Origin: Psychrobacillus psychrotolerans | Lineage (GTDB): Bacteria > Bacillota > Bacilli > Bacillales_A > Planococcaceae | Direction: 5' to 3' | NCBI RefSeq assembly: GCF_900115805.1 | Contig: NZ_FOXU01000001.1 | Coordinates: 124,001 to 188,000 of the forward strand | Length of the DNA: 64,000 bases | Part shown: positions 17,211 through 26,385 of the stretch, piece by piece | Numbering within the stretch: position 1 is the stretch's first letter | Layout: each line of letters begins with the position of its first letter | Program-made: the position numbers and the translations under genes | The notes under the pieces: generated by a model | Seen by the model: the letters and a program-made list of their open reading frames with translations, nothing else | Told to the model about the DNA's origin: nothing | Database searches by the model: none

Positions 17211-17552
17211 GTGAAAAATAATTTAATATCAATTTCTATTTTTAGTTTAGCAATATCTATTGTAATAGGCAGTTGGTTAGTAGCTAATGCCAACAAAGAT
17301 GTCTATCCAAGTCAAACTGTTCAGGAAGAAAATGATGTTAAAGAAGAGGTAAAGAAATTACTAACACAAGAAGAATTAGCATCGTATTTAGGTTTAAGTG
17401 TTGAGGAAAGTAAAAAATTAGGTCCTGTTGGGGGACCACCTACTAGCACGAGTGTACTTCCCTATATAAAAATTGTTGATAAAGTTTATTATTCAAAAGA
17501 TGCTATTGATAAGTGGTTAGTAGAATATGGCACTGCACATCTGAACAATTAA
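17211..17552 (+). CDS. Membrane-anchored protein with excisionase/MerR-like helix-turn-helix domain
   Basis: 113 residues. An N-terminal hydrophobic segment (about 5-26, ISIFSLAISIVIGSWLVANA) is followed by a linker and a domain LLTQEELASYLGLSVEESKKLG ... PYIKIVDKVYYSKDAIDKWLVE. This is the layout of Xis-type DNA-binding folds: recognition helix, beta-wing and KDAIDKWL ending. A DNA-binding domain behind a signal anchor would face outward, so either the domain is repurposed or the topology is inverted. GTG start with GAGGGG upstream. It is bounded by repeat copies B and C; copy C begins at the stop codon. Confidence 0.65.
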   Translation: MKNNLISISIFSLAISIVIGSWLVANANKDVYPSQTVQEENDVKEEVKKLLTQEELASYLGLSVEESKKLGPVGGPPTSTSVLPYIKIVDKVYYSKDAIDKWLVEYGTAHLNN

Positions 17553-17622
17553 ACTTACGGTTGCTTTACTTCAAGTAGGAGTAAAGCTTTTTTTGAACTA
17601 ACGCGACAGTTTAGTTGAATAA
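17551..17622 (+). repeat. Palindromic boundary repeat, copy C
   Basis: AAACTTACGGTTGCTTTACTTCAAG, a perfect terminator hairpin GCTTTACT/AGTAAAGC plus seven Ts, then TTGAACTAACGCGACAGTTTAGTTGAATAA. The first module overlaps the stop codon of the upstream gene. This is the clearest plus-strand example of the element. Confidence 0.75.
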
Positions 17623-17632
17623 GGAAAGGTTA

Positions 17633-17776
17633 TTTAAGTTCTATTGTCAAAACGCTTATTTGTATAATGGTCGTAGAGTTTCTCCAGTAGCGGATATAGC
17701 TTATCGACAATATCGATATATTGAAGGATTAAGAGGTAATCCATGGTTCCGAAACCATGACAGTAAGATAAAATAA
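17633..17776 (+). pseudogene. Short coding remnant of unknown family
   Basis: An open frame ends AYLYNGRRVSPVADIAYRQY and continues with YIEGLRGNPWFRNHDSKIK before a stop at 17774. It looks protein-like but has no start with a ribosome binding site and begins inside or next to repeat copy C. The best reading is the C-terminal remnant of a lost gene. The family was not recognised. Confidence 0.3.
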
Positions 17777-17835
17777 GGAAAGGGGAAAATGTAATCGAGA
17801 AGAAAAGCTTAATCGCATTTATCTTTTATTTCATA

Positions 17836-18261
17836 GTGACATGTATCTGCCTGTTCTACTTTTTTTATGATACGAAAGAATACGAACGTATTAATTCCCT
17901 TTCCTACTTTTTACCAACAATACTAACATTATTTTTAGTAACGTGTGGCTATATTTTGATTTTAGCTTTTGGTGAAAAAAAAGATAAAGAGATACTCTTT
18001 AAAATGATCATTTGGTTCATTATTGGAATCGGGTGTACCACTTTGTTATATGAATTTGTCAAACCGAGTTATACTTATGCAGAAGCAAAAGCAATAGTAG
18101 AGCAAAGATACGAGGAAGTAGATGTTATAGACAGTCATTCTACAACTTCTACTCAAGTAGAAACTGGTAAAGAAATCTACCGTATGACTGCAATGAAAGG
18201 TTCAAAAAAAATCCAGTTAGTTTTTAATCCCTACACAAAGGAAATAATATTTCTCAAATAA
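17836..18261 (+). CDS. Unknown two-helix membrane protein
   Basis: From the GTG at 17836, 141 residues: helix 1 (about 1-11), helices around SYFLPTILTLFLVTCGYILIL and ILFKMIIWFIIGIGCTTLLY, then an outer domain of about 75 residues ending YTKEIIFLK. The open frame extends upstream to about 17791 (NVIEKKSLIAFIFYFIV), which completes the first helix, but no standard start codon lies there. A well-placed AAGGGG site leads to an out-of-frame ATG at 17790. The true N-terminus is therefore probably upstream and may be disturbed by an indel. Function unknown. Confidence 0.5.
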   Translation: MTCICLFYFFYDTKEYERINSLSYFLPTILTLFLVTCGYILILAFGEKKDKEILFKMIIWFIIGIGCTTLLYEFVKPSYTYAEAKAIVEQRYEEVDVIDSHSTTSTQVETGKEIYRMTAMKGSKKIQLVFNPYTKEIIFLK

Positions 18262-18411
18262 AACTACCTAGAATTTTATCGTAGAATAAAGTTTCTATTT
18301 TGTATACGCTGAAATTTAAAGACAAATAAAAAATACCGATTTATTATTAAGTGAATTGAACCCCGAATAGGGCTCTTCATTACAATGGATTGATTATACG
18401 GTGACGAATAA

Positions 18412-18487
18412 TAAAAGCTTTTGGGCTGGTTAAGATTCATAGCATTGTTTTGTTTATTTTGCTATGTGACCAATCAGCCCAAGGGCT
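18412..18487 (+). terminator. Large hairpin, likely terminator of the membrane-protein gene
   Basis: GGGCTG (18424-18429) with CAGCCC and an inner ATAGCA/TGCTAT helix, ending AAGGGCTTTTTC. Confidence 0.5.
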
Positions 18488-18498
18488 TTTTCATCTTG

Positions 18499-18587
18499 TT
18501 CAACTACGGGTGCTTTACTTGAAGAGCATCGAGGTGCTTAGGTGCTCATTTTTCTTATTGAACTAAAGCGGCAGGTTAGTAGAAGAA
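18499..18587 (+). repeat. Palindromic boundary repeat, copy D
   Basis: TTCAACTACGGGTGCTTTACTTGAAG, hairpin GAGCA...TGCTC with Ts, then TTGAACTAAAGCGGCAGGTTAGTAGAA. Both end modules are clear palindromes. The following stretch 18588-18820 shows no gene. Confidence 0.7.
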
Positions 18588-18820
18588 TCGTCTTTAACTC
18601 TTATTCAATAATCGCGAGTCAGAGAATAGTAATTGGATAAATATTGAAACAAATAAGGAATTCAATTCGTATATTAGTTACTAAATACTCTAGAGTGGTG
18701 TTGGAAGGGGTTGGCTTTAATCACTATTATCGTCTATCCGATAATTTTCATTAAATTTTTGTTTATAGCTACAGCTTATTAACAAAATTTAAACCCTTTA
18801 TACAACAATCGGACGCTATT

Positions 18821-18877
18821 GTTGAAGAAGTGCCACTTTTCTTCTTCAACTACGGGCGCTTTACCTTTAAGAAGGAA
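18821..18877 (+). repeat. Palindromic boundary repeat, copy E (partial)
   Basis: A perfect 10-base stem GTTGAAGAAG (18821-18830) / CTTCTTCAAC (18841-18850) runs into ACTACGGGCGCTTTACCTTTAAG, matching the left module. No right module was found. The remainder up to 19012 is non-coding. Confidence 0.5.
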
Positions 18878-19012
18878 ATACTTATGTGGAATTTATTCAT
18901 GCTGACTTTCGTATATAGACCGAGGGGGAATATTTTTGAAAAACACAAAGTTAAGTTTTTAGGGATGTAATAGAAAGTTGGGTATACAAAAAGTAAATAA
19001 GGAGGGATATTA

Positions 19013-19807
19013 TTGCCAAAATCATTAAGTAATTTAGAAGCGACACAATTTGAGCATTCTAAAAAGGACTACAAAAAGAAACTAAAGAAGCTACAATATC
19101 ATTTGCTAAGTTTACAGAAGACACTTCTCGAGAAAAAGATTGGTCTCATACTTGTTTTTGAAGGAATGGATGCTGCTGGGAAAGGGGGAGCTATTAAGCG
19201 TTTAACACAGCGTCTTGATCCTAGAGGATACATCGTTCATCCTATTTCCGCCCCTCAACCACATGAACTCCGTTATCACTATTTGCAACGCTTTTGGAGA
19301 AAACTCCCACAGTATGGACAAATAGGGATTTTCGATCGCTCCTGGTATGGGAGAGTATTAGTTGAACGAGTAGAAGAACTGGCAACTAAAGAAGAATGGA
19401 AACGTGCTTATAAAGAAATAAATCATTTTGAAGAAACCTTAACGCATGATAACTACATTATTATTAAGCATTGGATACATGTCTCTGAGGAAGAGCAATT
19501 GAAACGTTTTACAGAACGCAAGACCGATCCTTATAAAATGTGGAAGCTAACAGACGAGGACTGGCGTAATCGGGAAAAATCTGATCAGTATATAGAAGCA
19601 GCTGAAGATATGTTTGATAAGTCGAATTGTACAGATGCACCTTGGTTTATAGTCCATGGTGATGACAAATTATATGCTCGCTTAAACGTACTGCAAAATA
19701 TTATTCGAGAGATAGAGAACCAGTTTGCTATAAGAGGGATTGAATTTACACTCATTTCTGAACTAGAAAAACAAAAAAAGGAAGAATCGATAAATATACA
19801 AAAATAA
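19013..19807 (+). CDS. Polyphosphate kinase 2 family protein
   Basis: 264 residues. Walker A GMDAAGKGG (51-59), the lid-region stretch HELRYHYLQRFWR, and FDRSWYGRVLVERV (Walker B region) are the hallmarks of PPK2, which moves phosphate between polyphosphate and nucleoside mono- or diphosphates. Length fits the short single-domain class I/III enzymes. Which nucleotide it prefers is not clear from sequence. TTG start with AAGGAGGG upstream. Confidence 0.88.
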   Translation: MPKSLSNLEATQFEHSKKDYKKKLKKLQYHLLSLQKTLLEKKIGLILVFEGMDAAGKGGAIKRLTQRLDPRGYIVHPISAPQPHELRYHYLQRFWRKLPQYGQIGIFDRSWYGRVLVERVEELATKEEWKRAYKEINHFEETLTHDNYIIIKHWIHVSEEEQLKRFTERKTDPYKMWKLTDEDWRNREKSDQYIEAAEDMFDKSNCTDAPWFIVHGDDKLYARLNVLQNIIREIENQFAIRGIEFTLISELEKQKKEESINIQK

Positions 19808-19837
19808 GAATAATTACTTATATTTATTAATTATTAG

Positions 19838-19866
19838 TTGTATTCATACAAATTCCATGTTACATT
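19838..19866 (+). promoter_or_regulatory. Promoter of argGH
   Basis: TTGTAT (19838-19843), 17-base spacer, TACATT (19861-19866). The AT-rich partial palindromes just downstream (TGTATATTAATAC, ATGTATATAAATGCA) could be arginine-repressor boxes, but the match is weak. Confidence 0.5.
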
Positions 19867-19918
19867 ATGTATATTAATACTAAAACAATGTATATAAATG
19901 CAATGGAGGAATATAAAA

Positions 19919-21127
19919 ATGAACAAAAAAGTGGTTTTAGCATATTCAGGCGGGTTAGATACATCAGTCGCAATTACATGGTTAAAAGATGAAGGATACG
20001 ACGTTATAGCGGTTTGTTTGGATGTTGGCGAAGGGAAAGACCTGACATTTGTGAAAAATAAAGCATTAGAAGTTGGGGCTATAGAAAGTTATATGATCGA
20101 TGCAAAAGAAGAATTTGCTAATGAATATGCATTAATTTCATTACAAGCACATACATGGTATGAAAACAAATATCCATTAGTTTCCGCTTTATCACGTCCA
20201 CTGATTTCTAAAAAATTAGTAGAAATTGCGGAACAAACGGGAGCAACAGCAGTGGCACATGGTTGCACAGGTAAAGGAAACGACCAAGTGCGTTTCGAGG
20301 TTTCTATTAAAGCATTGAATCCAGATTTAGAAGTAATTGCGCCAGTACGTGAGTGGAGCTGGAGCCGTGAAGAAGAAATTGCATACGCAAAAGAAAAGAA
20401 TATTCCAATTCCTATTAACCTAGACAGCCCATTTTCTATCGATCAAAACCTATGGGGTCGCGCAAACGAATGTGGCATTTTGGAAGATCCGTGGGCTGCT
20501 CCACCAGAAGAGGCCTATGATTTAACTGTTTCTCTAGAAAATGCACCGGATACTGCGGATGTCATTGAAATTGAATTTTTACAAGGAGTTCCTACTTCCA
20601 TAGATGGAAAAGCATATCCATTACACGAACTCATCTTAAAACTAAATGACATAGCTGGAAAACATGGTGTCGGTCGTATAGATCATGTAGAAAACCGTTT
20701 AGTTGGTATAAAGTCACGTGAAGTATACGAAATTCCTGGCGCACATACCTTACTTCTAGCGCATAAAGAATTAGAAGATATTACTCTAGTAAAAGAATTA
20801 GCTCATTTTAAACCAGTAATGGAGAAAAAGTTGACGGAACTTATTTATGAAGGACTTTGGTTCTCACCACTTAGAACTGCTTTAGAGGCATTCTTAAAAG
20901 AAACGCAACAATATGTAAACGGAACAGTGCGTGTTAAATTATTTAAAGGGCATGCAATTGTAGAAGGACGTAAATCTCCAAATTCTCTATACAATGAGAA
21001 GTTAGCAACATATACAAAAGATGATGAGTTTAATCATGCATCAGCTGTAGGATTTATCGAGCTATGGGGACTACCAACAAAAGTTCACGCTATGGTGAAC
21101 AAGGGAGCAGAGAAGGTGAAGGCATGA
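19919..21127 (+). CDS. argG: Argininosuccinate synthase
   Basis: 402 residues. The ATP-pyrophosphatase motif [15 protein letters not shown] is at the N-terminus, followed by [15 protein letters not shown] and the citrulline/aspartate-binding stretch WSWSREEEI. It condenses citrulline and aspartate using ATP. The start at 19919 has GGAGGAATAT upstream; an in-frame ATG 21 bases earlier does not. It overlaps argH by four bases (ATGA). Confidence 0.97.
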   Translation: MNKKVVLAYSGGLDTSVAITWLKDEGYDVIAVCLDVGEGKDLTFVKNKALEVGAIESYMIDAKEEFANEYALISLQAHTWYENKYPLVSALSRPLISKKLVEIAEQTGATAVAHGCTGKGNDQVRFEVSIKALNPDLEVIAPVREWSWSREEEIAYAKEKNIPIPINLDSPFSIDQNLWGRANECGILEDPWAAPPEEAYDLTVSLENAPDTADVIEIEFLQGVPTSIDGKAYPLHELILKLNDIAGKHGVGRIDHVENRLVGIKSREVYEIPGAHTLLLAHKELEDITLVKELAHFKPVMEKKLTELIYEGLWFSPLRTALEAFLKETQQYVNGTVRVKLFKGHAIVEGRKSPNSLYNEKLATYTKDDEFNHASAVGFIELWGLPTKVHAMVNKGAEKVKA

Positions 21128-22497
21128 CTAAACTATGGGGCGGCAGATTTCAAAAATCTGCCGAACAATGGGTCGATGAATTTGGAGCATCAATCGGATT
21201 CGATCAAACATTAGTGAATGAAGATTTAGATGGCAGTATTGCACACGTTCAAATGTTAGGAGACTGCAATATACTACCATGTGATGATGTCCAAAGTATT
21301 TTAGGAGGTCTCGTCCAACTCAAAAAACTGGCAGTTGAAAACAAATTAGAGTTTTCTGTTGCCAATGAAGATATTCACTTGAATTTAGAAAAAATGCTAA
21401 TCGATTTAATCGGGCCAGTAGGTGGAAAACTGCATACTGGGCGTAGCCGTAACGATCAAGTGGCAACTGATATGCATTTATTCTTGAAGAATAGAGTAAT
21501 TGAAATAATCGAGTTAATCGAGACTTTCCAACAAACACTTGTTACACAAGCAGAAACACATGTAGAAACCCTTGCACCAGGATATACGCATTTACAGCGT
21601 GCGCAACCTATTTCATTTGCTCACCATTTGATGGCTTATTTTTGGATGCTAGAACGCGATAAGGATCGTTTCAAAGATTCTGTGAAGCGCATCGATATTT
21701 CACCACTTGGAGCAGGTGCACTTGCGGGGACGACTTTTCCAATTGATCGTAAGGTAGCTGCTGAATATCTTGGTTTTGCAAATGTTTATGAAAATAGTAT
21801 GGATGCTGTGAGTGACCGTGATTTTATCCTAGAATTTCTAAGTAATTCTTCTATGTTAATGGCCCATTTGTCTCGTTTTGCGGAAGAAATTATATTATGG
21901 TCTAGTGCTGAATTCAATTTTATCGAATTAGATGATTCTTTTTCAACTGGCTCTAGTATTATGCCTCAAAAGAAAAATCCAGATATGGCCGAGTTAATCC
22001 GTGGGAAAACTGGTAGAGTTTACGGCAATCTTATGGGGTTATTAACTGTCATTAAGGGTCTTCCACTTGCATACAACAAAGATATGCAAGAAGACAAAGA
22101 GGGCATGTTCGATACTGTACATACAATCGTTGGTTCATTGAAAATTTTTGAAGGCATGGTACGTACAATGGTAGTTCACACAGAACGACTGCATGATACT
22201 GTTCACAAGGATTTCTCCAATGCAACGGAACTAGCGGATTATTTAGCTGCAAAAGGACTTCCATTCCGCGAAGCACATGAAATAACTGGAAAACTAGTTT
22301 TCCTATGTATTCAACGTGGATACTTCTTACTCGATTTACCGCTAGAAGATCTTCAACAGGCAAGTAGCTTGATAGAGTCAGATATTTATGATGTACTATC
22401 ACCACTAGCAGCTGTTAGAAGAAGAAATTCTTTAGGTGGTACTGGTTTCGAGCAAGTGAAAGTACAAATTGAAGAGGCAAAGAAACGACTAGCATAA
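21124..22497 (+). CDS. argH: Argininosuccinate lyase
   Basis: 457 residues of the fumarase/aspartase superfamily: N-terminal [30 protein letters not shown], and the flexible signature loop [12 protein letters not shown] with the catalytic Ser. It splits argininosuccinate to arginine and fumarate, the last step after ArgG. It starts at 21124 within the argG stop (four-base overlap) and ends before a terminator at 22503. Confidence 0.97.
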   Translation: MTKLWGGRFQKSAEQWVDEFGASIGFDQTLVNEDLDGSIAHVQMLGDCNILPCDDVQSILGGLVQLKKLAVENKLEFSVANEDIHLNLEKMLIDLIGPVGGKLHTGRSRNDQVATDMHLFLKNRVIEIIELIETFQQTLVTQAETHVETLAPGYTHLQRAQPISFAHHLMAYFWMLERDKDRFKDSVKRIDISPLGAGALAGTTFPIDRKVAAEYLGFANVYENSMDAVSDRDFILEFLSNSSMLMAHLSRFAEEIILWSSAEFNFIELDDSFSTGSSIMPQKKNPDMAELIRGKTGRVYGNLMGLLTVIKGLPLAYNKDMQEDKEGMFDTVHTIVGSLKIFEGMVRTMVVHTERLHDTVHKDFSNATELADYLAAKGLPFREAHEITGKLVFLCIQRGYFLLDLPLEDLQQASSLIESDIYDVLSPLAAVRRRNSLGGTGFEQVKVQIEEAKKRLA

Positions 22498-22502
22498 CTA
22501 AA

Positions 22503-22545
22503 CCTGTAGACACTCTAAAAATGAGTTGTCTACAGGTTTTATTGT
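22503..22545 (+). terminator. Terminator after argGH
   Basis: ACCTGTAGACA / TGTCTACAGGT stem followed by TTTATT. Confidence 0.85.
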
Positions 22546-22660
22546 ATTTCCTAAGAATTAAAAGCATGTTGGTTTATGATAAGCTACAATAATAGTAGAA
22601 TAGTCAAAACTTTTCTGTAGATTGCCAAAAAGGTAATTCTTTCGAAAGAAGGTTTATATA

Positions 22661-23554
22661 ATGATCGATCAATTAAGAAAAATTTACTCTACACTACAAG
22701 TATATAAGGACAGTTCCGACGAATTAGGCATAGATTACAAATGGTTTACAACAGACAACCATGAAGTAATTGGTATCCGTAACGACGAACTAACCTCCAA
22801 AGATATCTCATTATTAACTGCTTTTCTATCCCCCTATAATGTGAAATTCCCTAATCCAACGGATGTAGAGGGAAAGTGGAGGAAACTTATTTTCTCTACC
22901 GAACCAATAGAGGGAGAGAAGGAATGGAAACCTAGTAATCCTTTTCGTTTCGTATATTTTTCGTTTAATAAAGATCAGGTAGAACCTATCTTGTTTAAAG
23001 ATGCCATAGAAGCGCTCTTTGACAAGCAAGTTTCCATTCTTTGGCACAATGAACACGAAGGTTTTATCATCGAGCAGCAAATGGTGGATGAGGATAGCAT
23101 TTCATACGATCAGATAATCGATATTTTAATGAGTGACCTTTATGTGAAAATTAACTTCTTTGTGGGACCATACAAAAAGGATGTTAATGATCTTTCCCTT
23201 CACTATAAATCCTTGACCAATGTGGCCAACCAAGTATTCCAGTATACGAACAAATCGGTAGTGACTTATGTCGATGCTATACCTTTTATCTTAACAAAGC
23301 AGACCGATGAAGGATTAAGACTGGATATTTCTAAAACTATATTACATGAGTACATATATGATGAAGAAACGATTAAAATGATCGAGACTTTTTTCGAATG
23401 TAACTTGAACCTTTCCGAAACAGCAAAAGTACTCCATTTACACCGAAATAGCCTGCAATATCGATTAGATCGCTTCGTTGATAAGACGGGAATCGATATT
23501 CGTCAATTTCATAATGCAATGACTGTATCCTTGGCATTGCTAGCAAGAAAATGA
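22661..23554 (+). CDS. yxkF: PucR/CdaR-type helix-turn-helix regulator, YxkF-like
   Basis: 297 residues. The C-terminal 60 residues form the PucR-type HTH (CNLNLSETAKVLHLHRNSLQYRLDRF ... IDIRQFHNAMTVSLAL). The N-terminal 220 residues have no recognised sensor domain. It lies 121 bases before the multi-sugar ABC ATPase gene on the same strand, the same pairing as yxkF-msmX in B. subtilis. A regulatory link to sugar uptake is inferred from position only. Confidence 0.78.
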   Translation: MIDQLRKIYSTLQVYKDSSDELGIDYKWFTTDNHEVIGIRNDELTSKDISLLTAFLSPYNVKFPNPTDVEGKWRKLIFSTEPIEGEKEWKPSNPFRFVYFSFNKDQVEPILFKDAIEALFDKQVSILWHNEHEGFIIEQQMVDEDSISYDQIIDILMSDLYVKINFFVGPYKKDVNDLSLHYKSLTNVANQVFQYTNKSVVTYVDAIPFILTKQTDEGLRLDISKTILHEYIYDEETIKMIETFFECNLNLSETAKVLHLHRNSLQYRLDRFVDKTGIDIRQFHNAMTVSLALLARK

Positions 23555-23675
23555 TAGTTAGTAAATATACACAAAGATCTGGTTCATCTTTGTGCACTAT
23601 TCCCATTTCTTGAAAATTAGAAATATAGTATTCTATTATTAATGAAAGCACTTACAATTTCAAGGGGGAAATAGA

Positions 23676-24773
23676 ATGGCTGAACTTAAATTAGTAAATG
23701 TTAAAAAGGTATACGACAATAAAGTAGTTTCTGTAGAAGACTTCAACTTAGAAATAAGAGATAAAGAATTCTTAGTACTAGTTGGACCATCTGGTTGTGG
23801 GAAATCAACGACATTACGTATGATTGCTGGATTAGAGGAAATTTCTTCTGGTGATTTATATATTGGAGACAAACGCGTAAATGATGTGCCACCGAAAGAT
23901 CGTAATATTGCAATGGTATTCCAAAACTACGCACTTTACCCTCATATGGATGTATACAATAATATGGCTTTTGGGTTGAAGCTTCGCAAATTTAAAAAAG
24001 ATGAGATTAAAAAACGTGTGGATAATGCTGCAAAGATTTTAGGATTAGAAAATCTATTGAATCGTAAGCCAAAAGCTCTTTCTGGTGGTCAGCGTCAGCG
24101 TGTAGCACTTGGTAGAGCAATCGTTCGTGATGCAGAAGTTTTCTTAATGGATGAGCCGTTATCTAACTTAGATGCAAAGCTTCGTGTGCAAATGCGTGCA
24201 GAAATCCAAAAACTACATAGCCGTCTACAAACGACTACGATCTATGTAACCCATGACCAAACAGAAGCAATGACAATGGCTACAAGATTAGTAGTTATGA
24301 AGGACGGGATCATTCAACAAGTGGGAGCGCCAAAAGAAGTGTATGATGAGCCAGACAATGTATTTGTCGGTGGATTTATCGGTTCCCCAGCGATGAACTT
24401 CTTGAATGGTAAATTGATCGGTAATTATTTCATCATGGATGATGTAAAGTTATTAGTTCCTGACGGCAGACTGAAAATCCTTAAAGAGCGTGGGTATGAC
24501 GGGAAAGATATCATTCTTGGTATACGCCCAGAGGATATTAATGATGAGCAAGTATTCCTAGACTTCTCTCCGGAAACAAAAGTGAATGCATCTGTGGAGG
24601 TTGCGGAACTAATGGGTGCGGAAATCATTCTATATTCACAAGTGAACAATCAAAGCTTTGTCGCTCGTATTGACTCTCGTTTCAATATTACAGCAGGGGA
24701 CACAATCGACTTAGCATTTGACCTGAGTAAAGCACATTTCTTTGATAAAGAAACAGAACTACGTATAAAATAA
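23676..24773 (+). CDS. msmX: Multi-sugar ABC transporter ATPase, MsmX/UgpC family
   Basis: 365 residues. Walker A GPSGCGKST (about 37-45), Q-loop VFQNYALYPHMD, signature LSGGQRQRVALGRAI, Walker B FLMDEPLSNLDA, H-loop TIYVTHD, then a C-terminal TOBE/MalK-like domain. MsmX-type ATPases energise several carbohydrate importers whose own operons lack an ATPase; none is encoded beside it here. AAGGGGGAAAT precedes ATG, and a terminator follows. Confidence 0.92.
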   Translation: MAELKLVNVKKVYDNKVVSVEDFNLEIRDKEFLVLVGPSGCGKSTTLRMIAGLEEISSGDLYIGDKRVNDVPPKDRNIAMVFQNYALYPHMDVYNNMAFGLKLRKFKKDEIKKRVDNAAKILGLENLLNRKPKALSGGQRQRVALGRAIVRDAEVFLMDEPLSNLDAKLRVQMRAEIQKLHSRLQTTTIYVTHDQTEAMTMATRLVVMKDGIIQQVGAPKEVYDEPDNVFVGGFIGSPAMNFLNGKLIGNYFIMDDVKLLVPDGRLKILKERGYDGKDIILGIRPEDINDEQVFLDFSPETKVNASVEVAELMGAEIILYSQVNNQSFVARIDSRFNITAGDTIDLAFDLSKAHFFDKETELRIK

Positions 24774-24779
24774 CATTAA

Positions 24780-24812
24780 GCCGCTAAAGGAATTATATCC
24801 TTAGCGGCTCTT
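24780..24812. terminator. Terminator between msmX and the YitT gene
   Basis: Perfect GCCGCTAAAGGA / TCCTTAGCGGC stem between convergent genes, with T-rich flanking sequence. Confidence 0.82.
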
Positions 24813-24813
24813 A

Positions 24814-25395
24814 TTATGAAATCGTTGAAACTTTCCTCGTAATAAAACTCGTTGTTACACCAACAAAAAATATCGTAATTATCGATAGAAGCAATGTATC
24901 AACAGATAATAATAGCCCACCGCATAACACCACAATCGAATCGATAATAAAAATCAGTATACCTACATTCACACCCGTTTTCACACTGAGTAGTTGAGCT
25001 ACTAAATCGGTGCCCCCCGTGCTGGTCTTAAACCGTAGCATTAAACCTATTCCTGCTCCAACAAAAACTCCACCTAATATGGAGCTATAAATTGCCTCGA
25101 TATATATAAACCCTACCAATGGTTGTAGAATATCTATCAAAAAAGAAGAGATAATCATCCCATGCAAACTATTATAGAAATATTCCCGATAATTAAACCA
25201 CGCAATAATAAAAACCGGAATACTAAATAATATAATCATTAATCCAGGCTTTAAACCCCAGAGATAATTTAAAATGAGTGCGATCCCGATAATTCCACCA
25301 TCTAGCACTTTATATGGGATTAAAAATAGATTAATACCTAATGCTATAAAAACACTTCCAACTAATATAACCAAGCTTTTTTTTATCAAATGCAT
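24814..25395 (-). CDS. YitT family membrane protein
   Basis: About 193 residues, with five to six predicted membrane helices and the family pattern ALGINLFLIPYKVLDGGIIGIALIL and GLMLRFKTSTGGTDLVAQLLS. Most YitT proteins carry a C-terminal DUF2179 soluble domain, which is missing here, so this is a short form. The start is uncertain: ATG at 25395 or TTG at 25389, the latter better spaced from GGGGAG. Function of the family is unknown. Confidence 0.8.
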   Translation of the reverse strand: MHLIKKSLVILVGSVFIALGINLFLIPYKVLDGGIIGIALILNYLWGLKPGLMIILFSIPVFIIAWFNYREYFYNSLHGMIISSFLIDILQPLVGFIYIEAIYSSILGGVFVGAGIGLMLRFKTSTGGTDLVAQLLSVKTGVNVGILIFIIDSIVVLCGGLLLSVDTLLLSIITIFFVGVTTSFITRKVSTIS

Positions 25396-25582
25396 CTCTC
25401 CCCAGGACATCCATGTATATAGAATATGAAAAAAAGAAAGTGATAATGTAATAATATAAGGGGATTTTTAAGAAAAAGAATTATTTATTGTAATTCGGGT
25501 TACTAAATATTAACAACAAAAATGAAGGTGAAACGATAGTCCGTAACGAATATTTTAGGGACAGAAGAGGTGGAATAGTGTG

Positions 25583-25762
25583 TTTTGGAGAAGAGACAAG
25601 GAGAATTTATAAAGGTATTGGAGAAATGGTCAAACAAACCCATTTGATAGGGAATGGCATTTTGAGGTGGTGTGGAGCTGAATCACATATGAATTCGATA
25701 CCACCGATACGCATGCTATGGAAGTATTAAGTACAATCCCATTCACTCCATGCCCTAGATAG
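25583..25762 (+). pseudogene. Decayed coding remnant, family not recognised
   Basis: Protein-like pieces in different frames follow each other: FIKVLEKWSNKP, then NPFDREWHFEVVWS, then YEFDTTDTHAMEVLSTIPFT ending PCPR and a stop at 25760. Joining them needs at least two frameshifts. The pieces overlap sensibly (NKP/NPF), which suggests one gene broken by indels. The surrounding stretch 25411-25828 holds nothing else convincing. Confidence 0.35.
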
Positions 25763-25828
25763 GTTACATACCAAAAATAAAAAAGAATGATGCTAGCTAC
25801 CCTACTATTTTGAAAGGATAGTGAAGAA

Positions 25829-26320
25829 TTGACATCTAAATATGTGAGCTGGGGAGATTCAAAAGTAAAATTAACCTGGAAGCGTGATTCACAACTTCCT
25901 CCAAGAAGTTTGATAACAAGCGTTCATGGCTTCTGCTTTAAAGGAGAAAAGCTTCTTTTGGTTAAGTTAAATCATAGAGGCTGGGATTTTCCAGGTGGCC
26001 ATATTGAGCTTGAAGAGAGTCCCGAAGAATGTCTAAAGCGCGAGACATACGAAGAGGCCTATATAACAGGAAGTACCACTCTTTTAGGTCATATTATTGT
26101 GGACCATCATGAAAACCTAAAATGGGATACAAGTAGTATCTATCCAAAGGTAGGATATCAAGTGTTTTACCGGATAGACATTGAGCTAATGCATGCTTTT
26201 CAAGCACAGTTTGAGTCTGCTGAAAGAATACTGATTAATACTAGAGAAGTAATAGAATATTATCATGATTGGAATGAACTTTATCAAGAAATTCTTGAAT
26301 GTGCATTAGACCTAAAATAA
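25829..26320 (+). CDS. Nudix hydrolase
   Basis: 163 residues. The Nudix box reads GHIELEESPEECLKRETYEEA (G-x5-E-x7-RE-x2-EE), preceded by the substrate-side LLVKLNHRGWDFPGG. Enzymes of this fold cleave nucleoside diphosphates linked to another moiety; the specific substrate cannot be told. TTG start with AAAGGATAG upstream. Confidence 0.85.
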   Translation: MTSKYVSWGDSKVKLTWKRDSQLPPRSLITSVHGFCFKGEKLLLVKLNHRGWDFPGGHIELEESPEECLKRETYEEAYITGSTTLLGHIIVDHHENLKWDTSSIYPKVGYQVFYRIDIELMHAFQAQFESAERILINTREVIEYYHDWNELYQEILECALDLK

Positions 26321-26385
26321 TCTATATTTAAAGCTTAGCTATATTGAGTTAAAGGGGAATTTACTAAAGAAATGGATGTGAATCA

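Noticed and set aside
18713-18784. Possible 23-residue hydrophobic peptide starting TTG after GGAAGGGG
   Set aside because: The Shine-Dalgarno-like sequence abuts the TTG with no spacing, and the peptide matches nothing known; it could be a small toxin, but the support is too thin.
16971-18877. CRISPR array
   Set aside because: The repeats are imperfect palindromes of unequal spacing, carry terminator hairpins and flank genes; there are no regular spacers and no cas genes.
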